From Glandiceps talaboti (taxonomy: Eukaryota > Hemichordata > Enteropneusta > Spengelidae): 64,000 bases of DNA. Location: NCBI RefSeq assembly GCF_964340395.1, contig NC_135556.1, forward strand, positions 25,387,723 to 25,451,722. Reading direction: 5' to 3'. The translations under genes were made by a program, and so were the position numbers. Positions 39,725 through 53,372 of this stretch are shown here, piece by piece. The first letter of the stretch is position 1; each line of letters starts with the position of its first letter. The notes under the pieces were generated by a model that saw only the letters and a program-made list of their open reading frames with translations, was not told the origin of the DNA and did not search any database.

Positions 39725-42700
39725 CAGACATAATCCTAGTATGTATACATTATGCCCATAACAATACTGAACTTTACATTTTGTAAGTTTATTTGAACTA
39801 AAATGTGGATGAATATCACTGGTACTAGTTGATAAATATCAGAGTCGCTATTTGATATGTTTCATATACAAACTGACATTACCTTGTGTTTACTCTTTTG
39901 GCCTTCACTTCCAATCCATTGACCAGAAGACAATCTGTCTACATGGTCTTGATCTAACACACATAGGGATGCTAGTGAAAGCCACATCTGTAATTTAAAC
40001 ACATTGCATATTAAAAGGACCACACACCATTATTGGAAATACAGACATTATAGTTAGTACAGATAAAGTTACCTTTTTTGGAATCTGGTTTAAAGTGACT
40101 ATGTAGTAAACTTCATCAATCTGATAAACCTTTTTCCTGCTAGGTCATAATAATATTTCATGGCATATATGCAAATTTCACGTTCCAAACATACATCTAC
40201 AAGCAGAAACCCTTGTGAGTCTCATCTCACCCTAAATTTTAACTATCTTGATATGACTTAATGCGTTGTAGTGTCTGGTGAGTGTGTATTCTTGCAAGCA
40301 GGGCCAGTCTTATGGAACAGTATACCACTTAGAGCTTCGTTCTTCGTCAACTCTTGATAAATTCAAGAAGGACATCAAGACACATCTGTTTGCAAGAGCT
40401 TTCTAATTTTTTACACTGATCTACTATTGTTCTTGTCCAGCGCCATAGAACATTACGTAGTATTGGATTTTGGCGCTATACGAATTCTTTTGAATGATTG
40501 ATTGATTGATTGATTGATTGTACACTTACTGTATGTGTCTTCATACACTCTATTGGTATACGTTTTCTCTCTTCTAATTTTGTTAATGCTAACACAGCTT
40601 CAGCTACAGCTCCTTTGGTAATATTTGCCCAAGCCTCTGACAGTAAACCCTGTAGTGAAAAAGTATAGCAAATCATTCAGATGTATTTACAACCAACTGA
40701 AAATACATGATACATGTCACATGAAAACATACTAGAACTTCATGAGTTTGATGGTCATAACACAAATCATGACAACAAGTGAAGTACTTACAGCCGACAT
40801 ATCTTTAAGAAGTTTAATAATGACTTCTCCTACATTCTGGGGCATACTTGCTTTAAACCACCATCTCTTATCTTCAGGTTTCCTACTTTGTTTGTCATCC
40901 ATACTGAAAACAACAAAACAAATTAATAATTACACAAATATCAAACTGCTTTAAAGGTCAAATAGTCTGGGTTTTTAAGTAACGATGTTTTTCAGTTTTG
41001 GTAGTCTAGCTGCCAGACCAGCTGCTAACATGAAAATGATCACAGGTCACATAGCACCACAGGCAAAGTTACAGGCTCTAAGGGCATGCCCATGAGCTAA
41101 CCAGAGGTACTGTTCGGCAACCTTTCAATCACAGATCCAGATCTAACCACAAGATTACAGTTTGGGTTATTATTTGATAACACTAGTTTTGAGCAAGGAT
41201 TACCAGAGGTAAAATTTTGTTAATTTCAAAATTTCAAACAACGATTTTTAGGCTACATTTCCAATCCGAATGGTAAACTGACATAATTGTAGATATAAAC
41301 AAATCATCATTGTCAGCCACAGATCAACTTTAAGATTACAACTAGATGACAAGAATACTGACCTTGGATTGAGAAGTGATGCCACAGTCAGCGTACACAC
41401 ACCTCTACCCCCTAACGTACCAGCTGGTCCACTACCACCTTTAACCTTAGCTTGAACAGTTAAAGCCTTGGCAATACAAGCTAATAACATGTCTAGAATT
41501 CCTACTGAGTCTTCACTGGGTGGCACTGACTTGTTGGATTGTGTTAGTATGCTGATGTCAGCTGGTGGTAAGGAAGGTATAGCCATTACATCAGCAAACT
41601 GCTGTGGTGATACCTCGGGTAACACTCTTCTCAATATAGATGCCACCTAAAAATAAAACAAACCAGAGTGATGAAATGTCCTCTTTATTATGTTCCTGGA
41701 TACACACAATAAACACAGTCTTACCATTGTTTTAGATATGAATATCTGGGACAGTTCTTAGGCAAGGGGTGGGGGTGGGGGTGGGGGTGGGGGTGGGAGT
41801 GGTCCTCATAGAGTATAGGGTACATACATATGTATTGCAGTTTAGATCCCCCACCCCCTTCAACTCATGTTGGCTTTTCACTCTTCATTTTTTAAGCATT
41901 ATGGAGAGGCTTAACCCCCTCTTTGTACAACTTTTGACCCCATATTTTGGACAATATAGTTTCAAAGATGCTGATTTTCAATATTTTCTCTACTGTATAA
42001 TCATGTGGACTGACAGTTATGACATAGCACTACTTTTTCTTGTTTATTGCCCATGTGCAAGATAAGCTTCATTTGACCCCCATGGAGTTAAAAAAAGCCT
42101 TGGAAATATTTGAACATTGGGAACCTGGAAAGTAAGTTTTCAAAAAGAAATTGGTCAAAAGTTAGCTGTATTACCTGTCTTTGTACACGTGGTGATCCTG
42201 TATGCAGTAAAGTTAAGACATCTTGAATCAATGTGACTTGCTGTGCTATATAGGCTCTACCTACACTGGATCCACTTAATGCTAACACCATGGATAATAG
42301 CTCAAAGCAGTATGCATCTGATGTTGTAATTATTCCAAAGTTGTCTTTCTCTTCTCTTAGTAGTAAACTGCTTTCCCACTCTTCCTTCACCCTGGAAGTC
42401 TCTTTCCGGATGGCTTGGACTATGTGAGCACATACCTATAAAATGTAACAATTATGTGAGTATATACTTGGCTTACAAAACATACCAATCATGTGAGAAT
42501 ACAGTCACTAATCATTGGAGCAAATACCTGGCAAACATACCCTATAACGTGAATACATAAAACATATTAAATATATGAGTACATACCTAGAAAACATACC
42601 AATTATGTGAGTACATACCTAGAAAACATACCAATTATGGTGGTTTGTATGCACTCTATGTTAACATTTGTAGTGTAAAGTTGTAGATGTTAATATGAGA

Positions 42701-45700
42701 GACCCATACAATACTGTTCTCAAGAATTACCTGTTTTTGAAGATGTGTTAGTTTGCTTCTGCTGAATAGAATTCCAACCATGTGTTCCCTTAAATCACAA
42801 TCATTCACTCCCTGTAATCATACAAATATGAAAATTTTACACATTGATTCAGTAAAGTTTTCTCATTGGTACACATAAAATCATAAACCATATACCATAT
42901 TTACTGACTTCAAAGAGAACTTGATTTTTGTGAAGTGACAGATGACACTTGTAGACAATTACATGACATGTGTACATAGTTACATGACACTTGCAGACAA
43001 TTACATGATATTTGTGCAGTTATATAGATGACACTTGCGGACAATTACATGATATTTGTGCATAGTTAGATGACACTTGCAGACAATTACATGACATTTG
43101 TGCAGTTACATGACACTTGTAGACAATTACATGACATTTGTGCATAGTTACATGACACTTGTAGACAATTACATGACATTTGTACATAGTTACATGACAC
43201 TTGCAGACAATTACATGACATTTGTACATAGTTACATGACACTTGCAGACAATTACATGACATTTGTACATAGTTACATGACACTTGCAGACAATTACAT
43301 GACATTTGTGCATAGTTAGATGACACTTGTGGACAATTACATGACATTTGTGCAGTTAGATGACACTTGTAGACAATTACATGACATTTGTGTAGTTACA
43401 TGACACTTGCAGACAACAATTACATGATATTTGTGCAGTTAGATGACACTTGCGGACAATTACATGATATTTGTGCAGTTACATGACACTTGCGGACAAT
43501 TACATGACACTTGTAGACAATTACATGACACTTGCGGACAATTACATGACACTTGTAGACAATTACATGACACTTGTAGACAATTACATGACACTTGTAG
43601 ACAATTACATGACACTTGTAGACAATTACATGACACTTGTAGACAATTACATGACATTTGTAGACAATTACATGACATTTGTGCATAGTTACATGACACT
43701 TGTAGACAATTACATGACACTTGTAGACAATTACATGACACTTGTAGACAATTACATGACATTTGTAGACAGTTACATGACATTTGTGCATAGTTACATG
43801 ACACTTGTAGACAATTACATGACACTTGTAGACAATTACATGACACTTGTAGACAATTACATGACACTTGTAGACAATTACATGACACTTGTAGACAATT
43901 ACATGACACTTGTAGACAATTACATGACATTTGTAGACAATTACATGACATTTGTGCATAGTTACATGACACTTGTAGACAATTACATGACACTTGTAGA
44001 CAATTACATGACACTTGTAGACAATTACATGACATTTGTAGACAATTACATGACATTTGTGCATAGTTACATGACACTTGTAGACAATTACATGACACTT
44101 GTAGACAATTACATGACATTTGTAGACAATTACATGACATTTGTGCATAGTTACATGACACTTGTAGACAATTACATGACACTTGTAGACACTTACATGA
44201 CACTTGTAGACAATTACATGACATTTGTAGACAATTACATGACATTTGTGCATAGTTACATGACACTTGTAGACAATTACATGACACTTGTAGACACTTA
44301 CATGACACTTGTAGACAATTACATGACACTTGTAGACAATTACATGACACTTGTAGACAATTACATGACACTTGTAGACAATTACATGACACTGATAATG
44401 TTCACTCTTTACCTTATCTTCTTTTTTACTTTTATCAACCTCCTTTCCATCAATACTATCTTCTTCAGCAATGAGTCTTCCAAAGACTTGAGATGTTAAC
44501 AAACGGAACACTTTAAGTGTCTCTGCTTCGCAATCTTTCTGTTGTTTGAGGGTGGAAGAGATAGTGGTAGGAATGTTGATGTCATCTCCATCCATCTTTC
44601 CCAGTAACTTGATCTGCCGTACTCTGAGACTATTATCTGGTCCTTTCAGATCAACTTTGATAATTCTACTACAATCTTCAGGTAGAGGCCATGTTAGCCA
44701 ACCACTGTACCGTGACTCCAGTTCAAGCTATGACAAATGCAAAAATATAATTATTTATTTATTTGTTCATTCATTCATTTATTTATTTATTTATTTGCTG
44801 GTTAGTTCCTTGGTTGCTTCGTTTATTCATTCATTCATTCATTCATTTTCCGTTTGTTTGGAGACCATATCATTTTGCTCTACCATAGAGTTATAGAATT
44901 AATCGATCGTTTCACTTGGGCATCAGAAACATTTTGGTAGAGTGCTAACTGTTGGGCAGGCAATACATTGTGATATTGACCTCACTAGCATGTGTTTGTG
45001 TTTGAATCTCCACTGTGCTACAATTTCAGTCATCTACTTGTGGTTTTAAGATACCAAGTAAGGGATATCAATAAAAGAATCTAAAAACTGACTGACCTGT
45101 TTGAGTTTTTTCAAATCATCTGTACTGGCACCATAAAGGACTGTTACACTAGTAACTTTATTCTGCAATATAAAAATAAAACATGTTGTCATCTTTGAAG
45201 TTAACAACATGAAACTGAACCATCGATGAAAGCCATTGCAATTTACACAAACTAGGTGTAAGTATTAGTTGGTATTGAAAAGTGTCATAAACCATCAAGT
45301 ACCTAATTTGTGATAAAAAAACACCACCCTACTGTTAGTGTAATTATACCAAGGTCCATTGATAGCATATTTATCAACATTGTTAGTTTGTGTCTAAGTT
45401 AGCTCGCCAATACTAGTAGTTGATATGTCACTGTCGTATGTAGACTGGTATCGAATAGAAATGTGTATAAACTTACACCAAGATCTCTAGAACTAGACTG
45501 GTATAGAATAGAATGAGCATAAACTTACACCAAGATCTCTAGAATTATCAATATGTATAGCTATAATATTTGGTAGCATGGTATCTGTACAAGTGACTGT
45601 GATGGCCTTGGTTTTATTCCTGTCCTCATCTCCAGATTCCCAGAATGTCTCAGTTGATCCATCAGTTAAACTCTGTAACATGGCAGCCCTACTTGATACC

Positions 45701-48700
45701 TGTAAATCAGCTACAGATGTCAGGTCCTTCAGATTACTCACACTGACTGAAGCCTGTAATGAAGGGACAATATAATATCATTAATTTCGTAGATATATAT
45801 TCACTGACATTATAACATTGAGTGAAAGCATCAGAGATACTGTATTTCTTTCTTATATTCTCTTTTTTCACAGCATTTTTTCTCTGAAAATTAAACTCTG
45901 AGAAATACTATTCTTTCAGCAAGCATGAGAATTAACATTTTACTGGCATCAACTTTGAGTTGTATGTAAGCATGCTCCAATAAAACTTCAAATTATCTAC
46001 CGACGATTGTTTTCTGTGACTACTTACATGATCACTGGGCAGGACTATCTCTCCAATAAAACTTGTACTGGTGTTCAAGTTATCTTCAGATTCACCTTCA
46101 TCTGACCTAGACAGAATCTTACTGATGTTGCTGAATACATGTGAATGGTGCAAGAAGACGTGGTCAGAATGTCTGAATCGTAGACACCAACACCTAAGTG
46201 CCATCAGTTGTAAGGCACTGCCATGAGGTAGTAACATCATCATGTCTGAGATAGTTTGTAATAGTATATGAAAGGCTACAGGTAATGGGTTGACAGCTTC
46301 TCCTCCAATGGTGATATCAGATAATGGGTGTTCACAGATAATAACATCTCTATCCTGTAATAGTCCAAAAGTACATCATGTACGATTACAAGTTAACACT
46401 GCATGCTGATAAACTGCCTCTACATTGTATTGGGAAATCAGGTTAAACTGACAGTCTGTAAGTGACATCCAATGTTTGATTTCAGTCAGTATACAAATGC
46501 ACTTACTTATAACACATGAAAAATGTATTCAGCACATAGCAGAGAATTTAAAAATATTATTTTTGGCTAAATACACTTAGAATAATTCACAAAAAACATA
46601 AAATGACAGACACCTTCCCATGGAGTTTATAGAAGAATGACATGAATGATGTTTTCTATGGTATGTCTACTTATAGTTAAAACTGAATGAGACTCAGCTT
46701 ATGAATGGTTGAGACATTGGTGTCCTATCAAGAGAACCCATTTCGAAGTCTAAGGCACATTCATCGCTTGCCTATTGAGGGCGCTAATGATGTTCTAAAA
46801 ATAGAACGTACCTGATCTTGTTCCTTCTTTTCCTTCTTCTGGTCACCTTCTTCTTCCTTCTCTGCTGGTATTGGCATCAAGGAAGAAACAAAATGCCAGA
46901 GTAGATCATGTAGACATGTTGTTTGGGTAACGTTTCGCAGTAACCAGTTCAGTGCCTAAAACAAGACAAACACATAGCAAAGATGAACTCCCTATAGTAT
47001 GAATTAAATCTCCCTAACACAGAAAATATTCCACCTTAATTTCTTCAAATGTCTTAAGAAGACAACAATAGATTGAATGATATGAGTTTTCAAAGTAAAT
47101 TCTGCAAACTGAAGTAAGCAAGTATAGTTATTGTTTGCACAGATTGACACATGTCAAGGCATACACAGAGGGACACAGACAGAAACAGGAGCCAGCCAAA
47201 ATACTGAAATAAGATGAACACATGTATAGATGAACACATGAAAGAACAATTACTTTACCTGCATTGCATAAACCCTACATGCAGCTTTCCTGACAGCTTG
47301 TTTCATAGCAATTCGTAGAGCATCTAAATCATATCGTTGCATAATAAATGATATCACTGGTCGCTGAACAGCCTTCTCATTGTTCCCTCCAGAAACTAAT
47401 TTGGCTAGAGCTGGTGATGGACGTCGTAATAATGATGACCCACCTTCTGAAATAAATATTAATGACAGTGACTATATCAGCTTACTGCAATCCAAACCTC
47501 TAGCTGTGTGTATGTTTTAATTATTTAGATAGCAAAATCATCAGTCATTTTAATTAAAAGCCCAGTTTGCATTAGGATTACAAATTGAGTTGTGAAAATC
47601 TGTTTTCTGGCAGAATTATAGAAAAAAATGGCCTAGACTCTGTTAACATTTTTCATTTCTGGTAAGGGCCATGCTGCACTCATTTTGTTTTAAAACTATT
47701 GACATCAGACCATGGATGAACGGAACCTGTTACAAACAGAGAAAGTAAACAAATGAATTGGATTATAACACATGGAACAGAGTGTTGGACCAGAAGAGAA
47801 CTTGTATTACACAGGATGGTTTGATAGGAACAGTTTTATTGCCTCTTTCTGTGAACATCAAATGCCAGGGGAACTGGAAATTTGTTTGTGAACATGAACT
47901 ATTATGTAAAGTGGCTATAAAACTGTTCTGTTTGTAACAGGTTCTAATTGTCCATGGTCTGATGTCAACAGTTGTAAAACACTGGACAGCCCAAGATACT
48001 GGAAAGACAATCTGCAGCTCCTAAAGGGTCAGTTCAGATTAGGATTAGGATTAAGGTGTGAAAGACAGTTGTCTAGCAGAGATATAGAAAAGTTGGCTCT
48101 GAATGTATCTAATCCTCATGGCTCCAGTGATAACATAACACAAATGCCAGGACCTGGGATTGGATCCCTGACTTTTAATTTGACTTTAATTCTAAACAAT
48201 GACCTTGCAACTGTGAAGTTAGAAATTGATCAATTTGTTGATAACTTAGTCCTACCTGTACTTCCACTGTTGTTACGTCTTCTATGTGTTCTTGGTTTGA
48301 CAGCTATCAATTTTGCCGTTTCTTCTTCCACACTGGTTGTCATGGAGATTGATCTTTGGAATGGTATACGACGGAGATCAAACTCTATTGCACTCTTTGG
48401 TCTTTCCTTGTTAACACCACTTGATGTTTGAGATGTACCTACAACACATATAACATAGACTGAATTTATATCTCTGGATTTTAAAATATGTCCAGTATGC
48501 ATCTACTTGCAATTCTAACGCTCCAGCTGTTTTTACACCGCCTTAGTACCAAGTGTTGTCTACATTCACTTTTAGCAATATGTAGATTATATAATGCAAC
48601 TTGAGAGATAACATGATTGTCAATATCCAATATGTAACTTACAAAATGTTTATGAAAACAGATGAAAAATTACCAACATCAAATGATACAATAACTAAAT

Positions 48701-51700
48701 TTCTAAGCTGTCACTATAACTTAGGTAGCTGGAGAATATTAAATTAAAAGTGGTAACCTGTCAATCAGTTGGAGTATGTCAATCATTTGGGATTGGTCTT
48801 CTGCATTTACTTTGTGATAACTAATTTAATGGCACAATTATTAAAATAGCTGACAGAAATACATGAAATGACTTACCTGGTAGAGATGGCAATTCCATTG
48901 TTGATCTAAGTCTTGAATTCAGCTGTCCTTCCCTAGTCAGTATTTCAACATCTCTTAGTTCCATTGGTAACATTTCTTGATGCTGTTCTCCCCGTAATAG
49001 CTTTAGAAACTGAAATGGTACAGTCGTGGGAAACTCTGATGATGACTGTAGATCCATTTCACTTAGTACTGGAAGATCAAACTTGGATTGTTTTTTAACA
49101 GGGCTTCCTGATGGTAACAATGGTCCTGCAGCACTTGCTAAATCTAATAAAAACATTGCATTGGCTTTCATAATGTGATGGGCTTCAACTGGTGGTAATG
49201 CTTTTGGTATCCGCAAAGGTAAAGTTTTTTTCTTGGATTTCTTAGATTGTGAACTGGATCGCTTTTCTTTGAGATACTTTTCCCTACATTTATCACACAT
49301 AAGATACCAACTGCTTCCTCCTCTGCCACCATCCCCACAATTGCCAGCCCAACCACCACAAAAATTACCACTGCTGTTGTAACCTTGCCCTCCCGCATGC
49401 CTGCCACAGCCAGGGTGGGTCTGTCTCATGTGATAGGTCACAGGATGTGGAAATACACAACCACATAATTCACATGCTGCTTCTCGTTCTCCAGATCCAA
49501 TGGGTATTCCTGCAGCTTCACCAAACAAATTACCACGACCTTGAGGAGCTTTCTCACGTTTCTTCTTATCCTTTCTGCTTTTCTCTTTATCTTTGTCTTT
49601 CTTGTCATTTTTACTTTTGGATTTGACAACAACGGCAGGACTCGGTAACACTATCTGCTGAACAGCTACATTTAATATTGCACATGCTAAATCTTCCCAG
49701 AAGGACACCAGGTGTTTTAGAGTTGGAGGGAGAGCAGATTCTGGGGCAAGCTCTCGTATTGGTTCCTTGATGTCCATCACATCTGTCTTTGAAGTACTAG
49801 CAGACCTTTCCCTAATGATAATAGGATGACTTCTCCCTATACCATCTGTCAAATCAGAACTCGGTTTAGTTTTGCGTGATAACAATGGTGACGATTTTGG
49901 TGAAGGCTTTGGTGAACTTCTTGGCGATACTTTAGGGGAATGCTTTGGTGAATGTTTGGGTGACATCTTTGGAGAACCTGTCTTTTCAGAGTCTACAACA
50001 CTGCATATTGATGTTTTCTTAGGAGATCCTTTAGAATGCAATTCACCTGGTATTGTCTTTGGAGATGACTCCCTAGATCTTGGCTTAGGAGAAGACTCCC
50101 TTGATGTTTTTTTAGGTGACATTCTTGGAGACCAGTCACTTGGGGTTTTCTTGGGTGACAAATCAGTAGATGGCATTTTCTTAGGAGACTCCCTAGGTGT
50201 AGCACTACCCCCACTAGATGTTCTATCCCCATCACTCTCTTTATTACCGTTGAATAATTTGGCAAGTATCTCTTCTGAATCTTGTAGTGCTGCCAATGCT
50301 GATGCTGGCATACTTTGGCTGAAATCAGCTGAGTGTCTGTTCTTAAGTTTCTCATGTCCAGGAGTCTGTTCTCCAATAGGTTGTGGCAAGCTTGTAGCCT
50401 GTTTGCTAAGGTTTGGATGAAACTTCAAGAATGAGGCACAAGCCATAGCATCATGTACAATACCTTCATGCCAAAGGAAGGAGGCAAAGACAGCCCTAAC
50501 ACATTCTGCTACTGATGCCGAGATGGCTGGCTTAAAGGGTTCCCTGAATCTCCCACTTTCTGATTTGAGAGACCCAGATCGAGATCTCGCTGGAGACTTT
50601 GTATCTTTGGGAGCTGGTGATGATGTCCTTTCTCTTTTACTATGGCTTCCTTTTGCTTTCCGTAGAGTTTTAGGTGATAACCCACTTTTGGGTGAGGAAT
50701 GTCCATCCACTCTTCCAATACTAAAATGTCCTTTCATTCCATCTTGCCCTGTGAATGAACTTGTTCCGTCTTCTTGAGATTTGCCATTTTGAGTTGTCTT
50801 ACTTAAACCATCATTCACTTTCTCTATAAACTTCTTGTCTGCCAATTCAGACAGTGCCTCCTGGTTAACTGCATTACTGAATGGAAATGGTGCTCCAGTA
50901 CCTATGGATAAACAAGGGTAAATATTACATCACACACAGTCCAAAAGTTCACTTTTTGTAGTACTAGTACCAGATACATAGGATATCAAAATTGAACAAC
51001 TGCACAGCAAAAGTGTTAAATCATGCACTGAGTCCAGAAATTTGCTGCATTTCCAGACTACGATAGAGGGACTGTGTTCTGACACTGACAGGGATGTAGA
51101 TAAGGGCTGGTAGCCAGCAATGACAACTGACTATTCTGCAATGTTTTGCCAGCTACTTTTCAGTAATATGTTCAAAGATTCTTTATTTCAACCAGTATAT
51201 TTCCATCGATGGGCAGATTCATGTGTCTCGTTCCTGCCTACTTTTCACATTTGACTTGCTACTTCTAAAATGAGCTACATCCCTGAATGATCCTCAAAGA
51301 TACAAAAATAACAAGAGCACAAGATTTGCACTGTGAATATATGATATCATCTATCTTTGGTTATAATCTCGCCTATCCAAACACTGTAATCTCACCTGAC
51401 TGTGCCTGTCCAAACACAAATGGACCATTGTGCCCATCTTCCTGTACTTCATTCTTTGTAGCACCAAATGCAGGCAATTGTGGCACAGAGTGGCTGGTAC
51501 CAGCTGTACTATTAGTACTAGTACTACTGCTACCACCACCACCACCACCACTACTACTACTACTACTGCCAGCAGCAGCAGCACCACCAAACATCAAAGG
51601 TCCTAAACAAACACATGATAAGTCAAGATAACTTTATTATTTGAAGTTATGTGGTTAAAATTAACTTACAAACACACACACACACACACACGCACACACA

Positions 51701-53160
51701 CACACACACACAAATGCACACACACGCACAAATGCACACACACACAAACACACACACATACACACAAACACACACATACACACAGACACACACACAGACA
51801 CACACACAGACACACACACACACACATGCATACATGCATGCATACACAATGATATCATAATATTTTTCTGAAAATGAAATGACAGTTGACAATTAAGTGT
51901 ACCTGAGGTTGTCGCTGCTTTCTTGAAATCAAAACCTGCTGTTTTTGGTGGTGTGGCTCTACCTGATACAAAATCTAGACCAAATGCTTCTACAGATTTA
52001 CACTTCTCTTCTTCATTCTCTATATCTGTTTCTTGTAGTAGATATACAATATCTCTACTCCTAGCTAGTGACCATGCTTCTCCATCAGTACTCTCACAAT
52101 AACGCATCATACTCTCCTGGTCTAACTTTACCCATGTAGTACCATCAGTAGTGATCATCTAGTTACCATGGCAATGAAAGAAATATGAAACTTTTTAGTG
52201 GTATGAAACTTTCTTTGGAATATACCATAAATTGACTACAGTTGTGATGTGACAAATTTTCACACAACATTTATACTTGGTATTATTTTCATTTTATTTT
52301 ATTTTCACAGATAACAATTTGCAACATTACAGGACAAACGTTTAGATTGTCCTTCATATATAATTTATAAAATGATATTAGAGATTAATTGCTTCAAAAT
52401 AACACTGAATTATTAGAGTTATTCAGAAGTCGCATATGGCAGGCATGTCCTAGTACAACTCTGGTAATTGAGGCCTTAGTTAACTAACATAGACACAAAC
52501 TAAAACAATTGTTGTTCAATGTGGTAGATTACACAAATGGATGTTGTTTCCTCCGTTGTGTGAATCTAATCACCCTGTGACCAACATAGTGTAAACATTG
52601 GAAATCCCAAAACAATACACTGCAGTTTATGATACTAGCTTTCAGAGACATCTCTCTACTGAGACTACAATTAAACCAACATCTTGTTACTGTTGTATCA
52701 TCATGTAGTAACAATAGTTTTAGTTTGTTTCAAACAAAGACCTAGATAGAGAGTAATAGCATCAAATAGGAACACACAGTTGTGACTTGATTTATACGGT
52801 CACCTGTAACAATGTGTCAATTACATGCACGAGTTTATGTATTTTGGAAGAAGGACATATTCCTTATTCCCAATCCTATACTTTCATTGAAAGCTTTCCT
52901 TGACTTCAAGGAGTAAAGAGTCAACAAACTATTTAACTCACATCTTTCATGACTGTAAGTTGATTACCATGAACCATCATACCAACAGGTGAGGCTTTCA
53001 GTGAAGGACGACTACGGATGTTATGACCAGATGAACCACATTTCACAACTTGATATATACCAGGTCCACGTGTATAAGAACCTACAATCAAAACGTTGTA
53101 TGTAGATACTGTAAATTTATGAAGTGATATGTTTTTGTAGATTCGAAGACATTGTCTGCC

Positions 53161-53199
<39 letters not shown>

Positions 53200-53312
53200 T
53201 GTGTGTGTGTGTGTCTGTGTGTGTCTCTGTGTGTCAGTGTGTGTCTCTGTGTGTGTCTAGACAGTGTAAAAAACTTAAAATATGTGTGTCTGCATCTGTC
53301 TGTGTGTATATA

Positions 53313-53372
<60 letters not shown>

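Noticed and set aside
43000-44397. CRISPR-like regular repeat with spacers
   Set aside because: The repeat is a head-to-tail minisatellite with no unique spacers, inside a spliced animal gene.
43420-44499. 300-plus codon frames on both strands
   Set aside because: Produced by the 21-bp minisatellite; only the exon W27 part on the minus strand is real coding sequence.
49872-50420. 182-codon plus-strand reading frame rich in Gly, Asp and Leu
   Set aside because: Exact antisense of the SPK-rich part of MYCBP2 exon W20; no start context, splice or similarity support.
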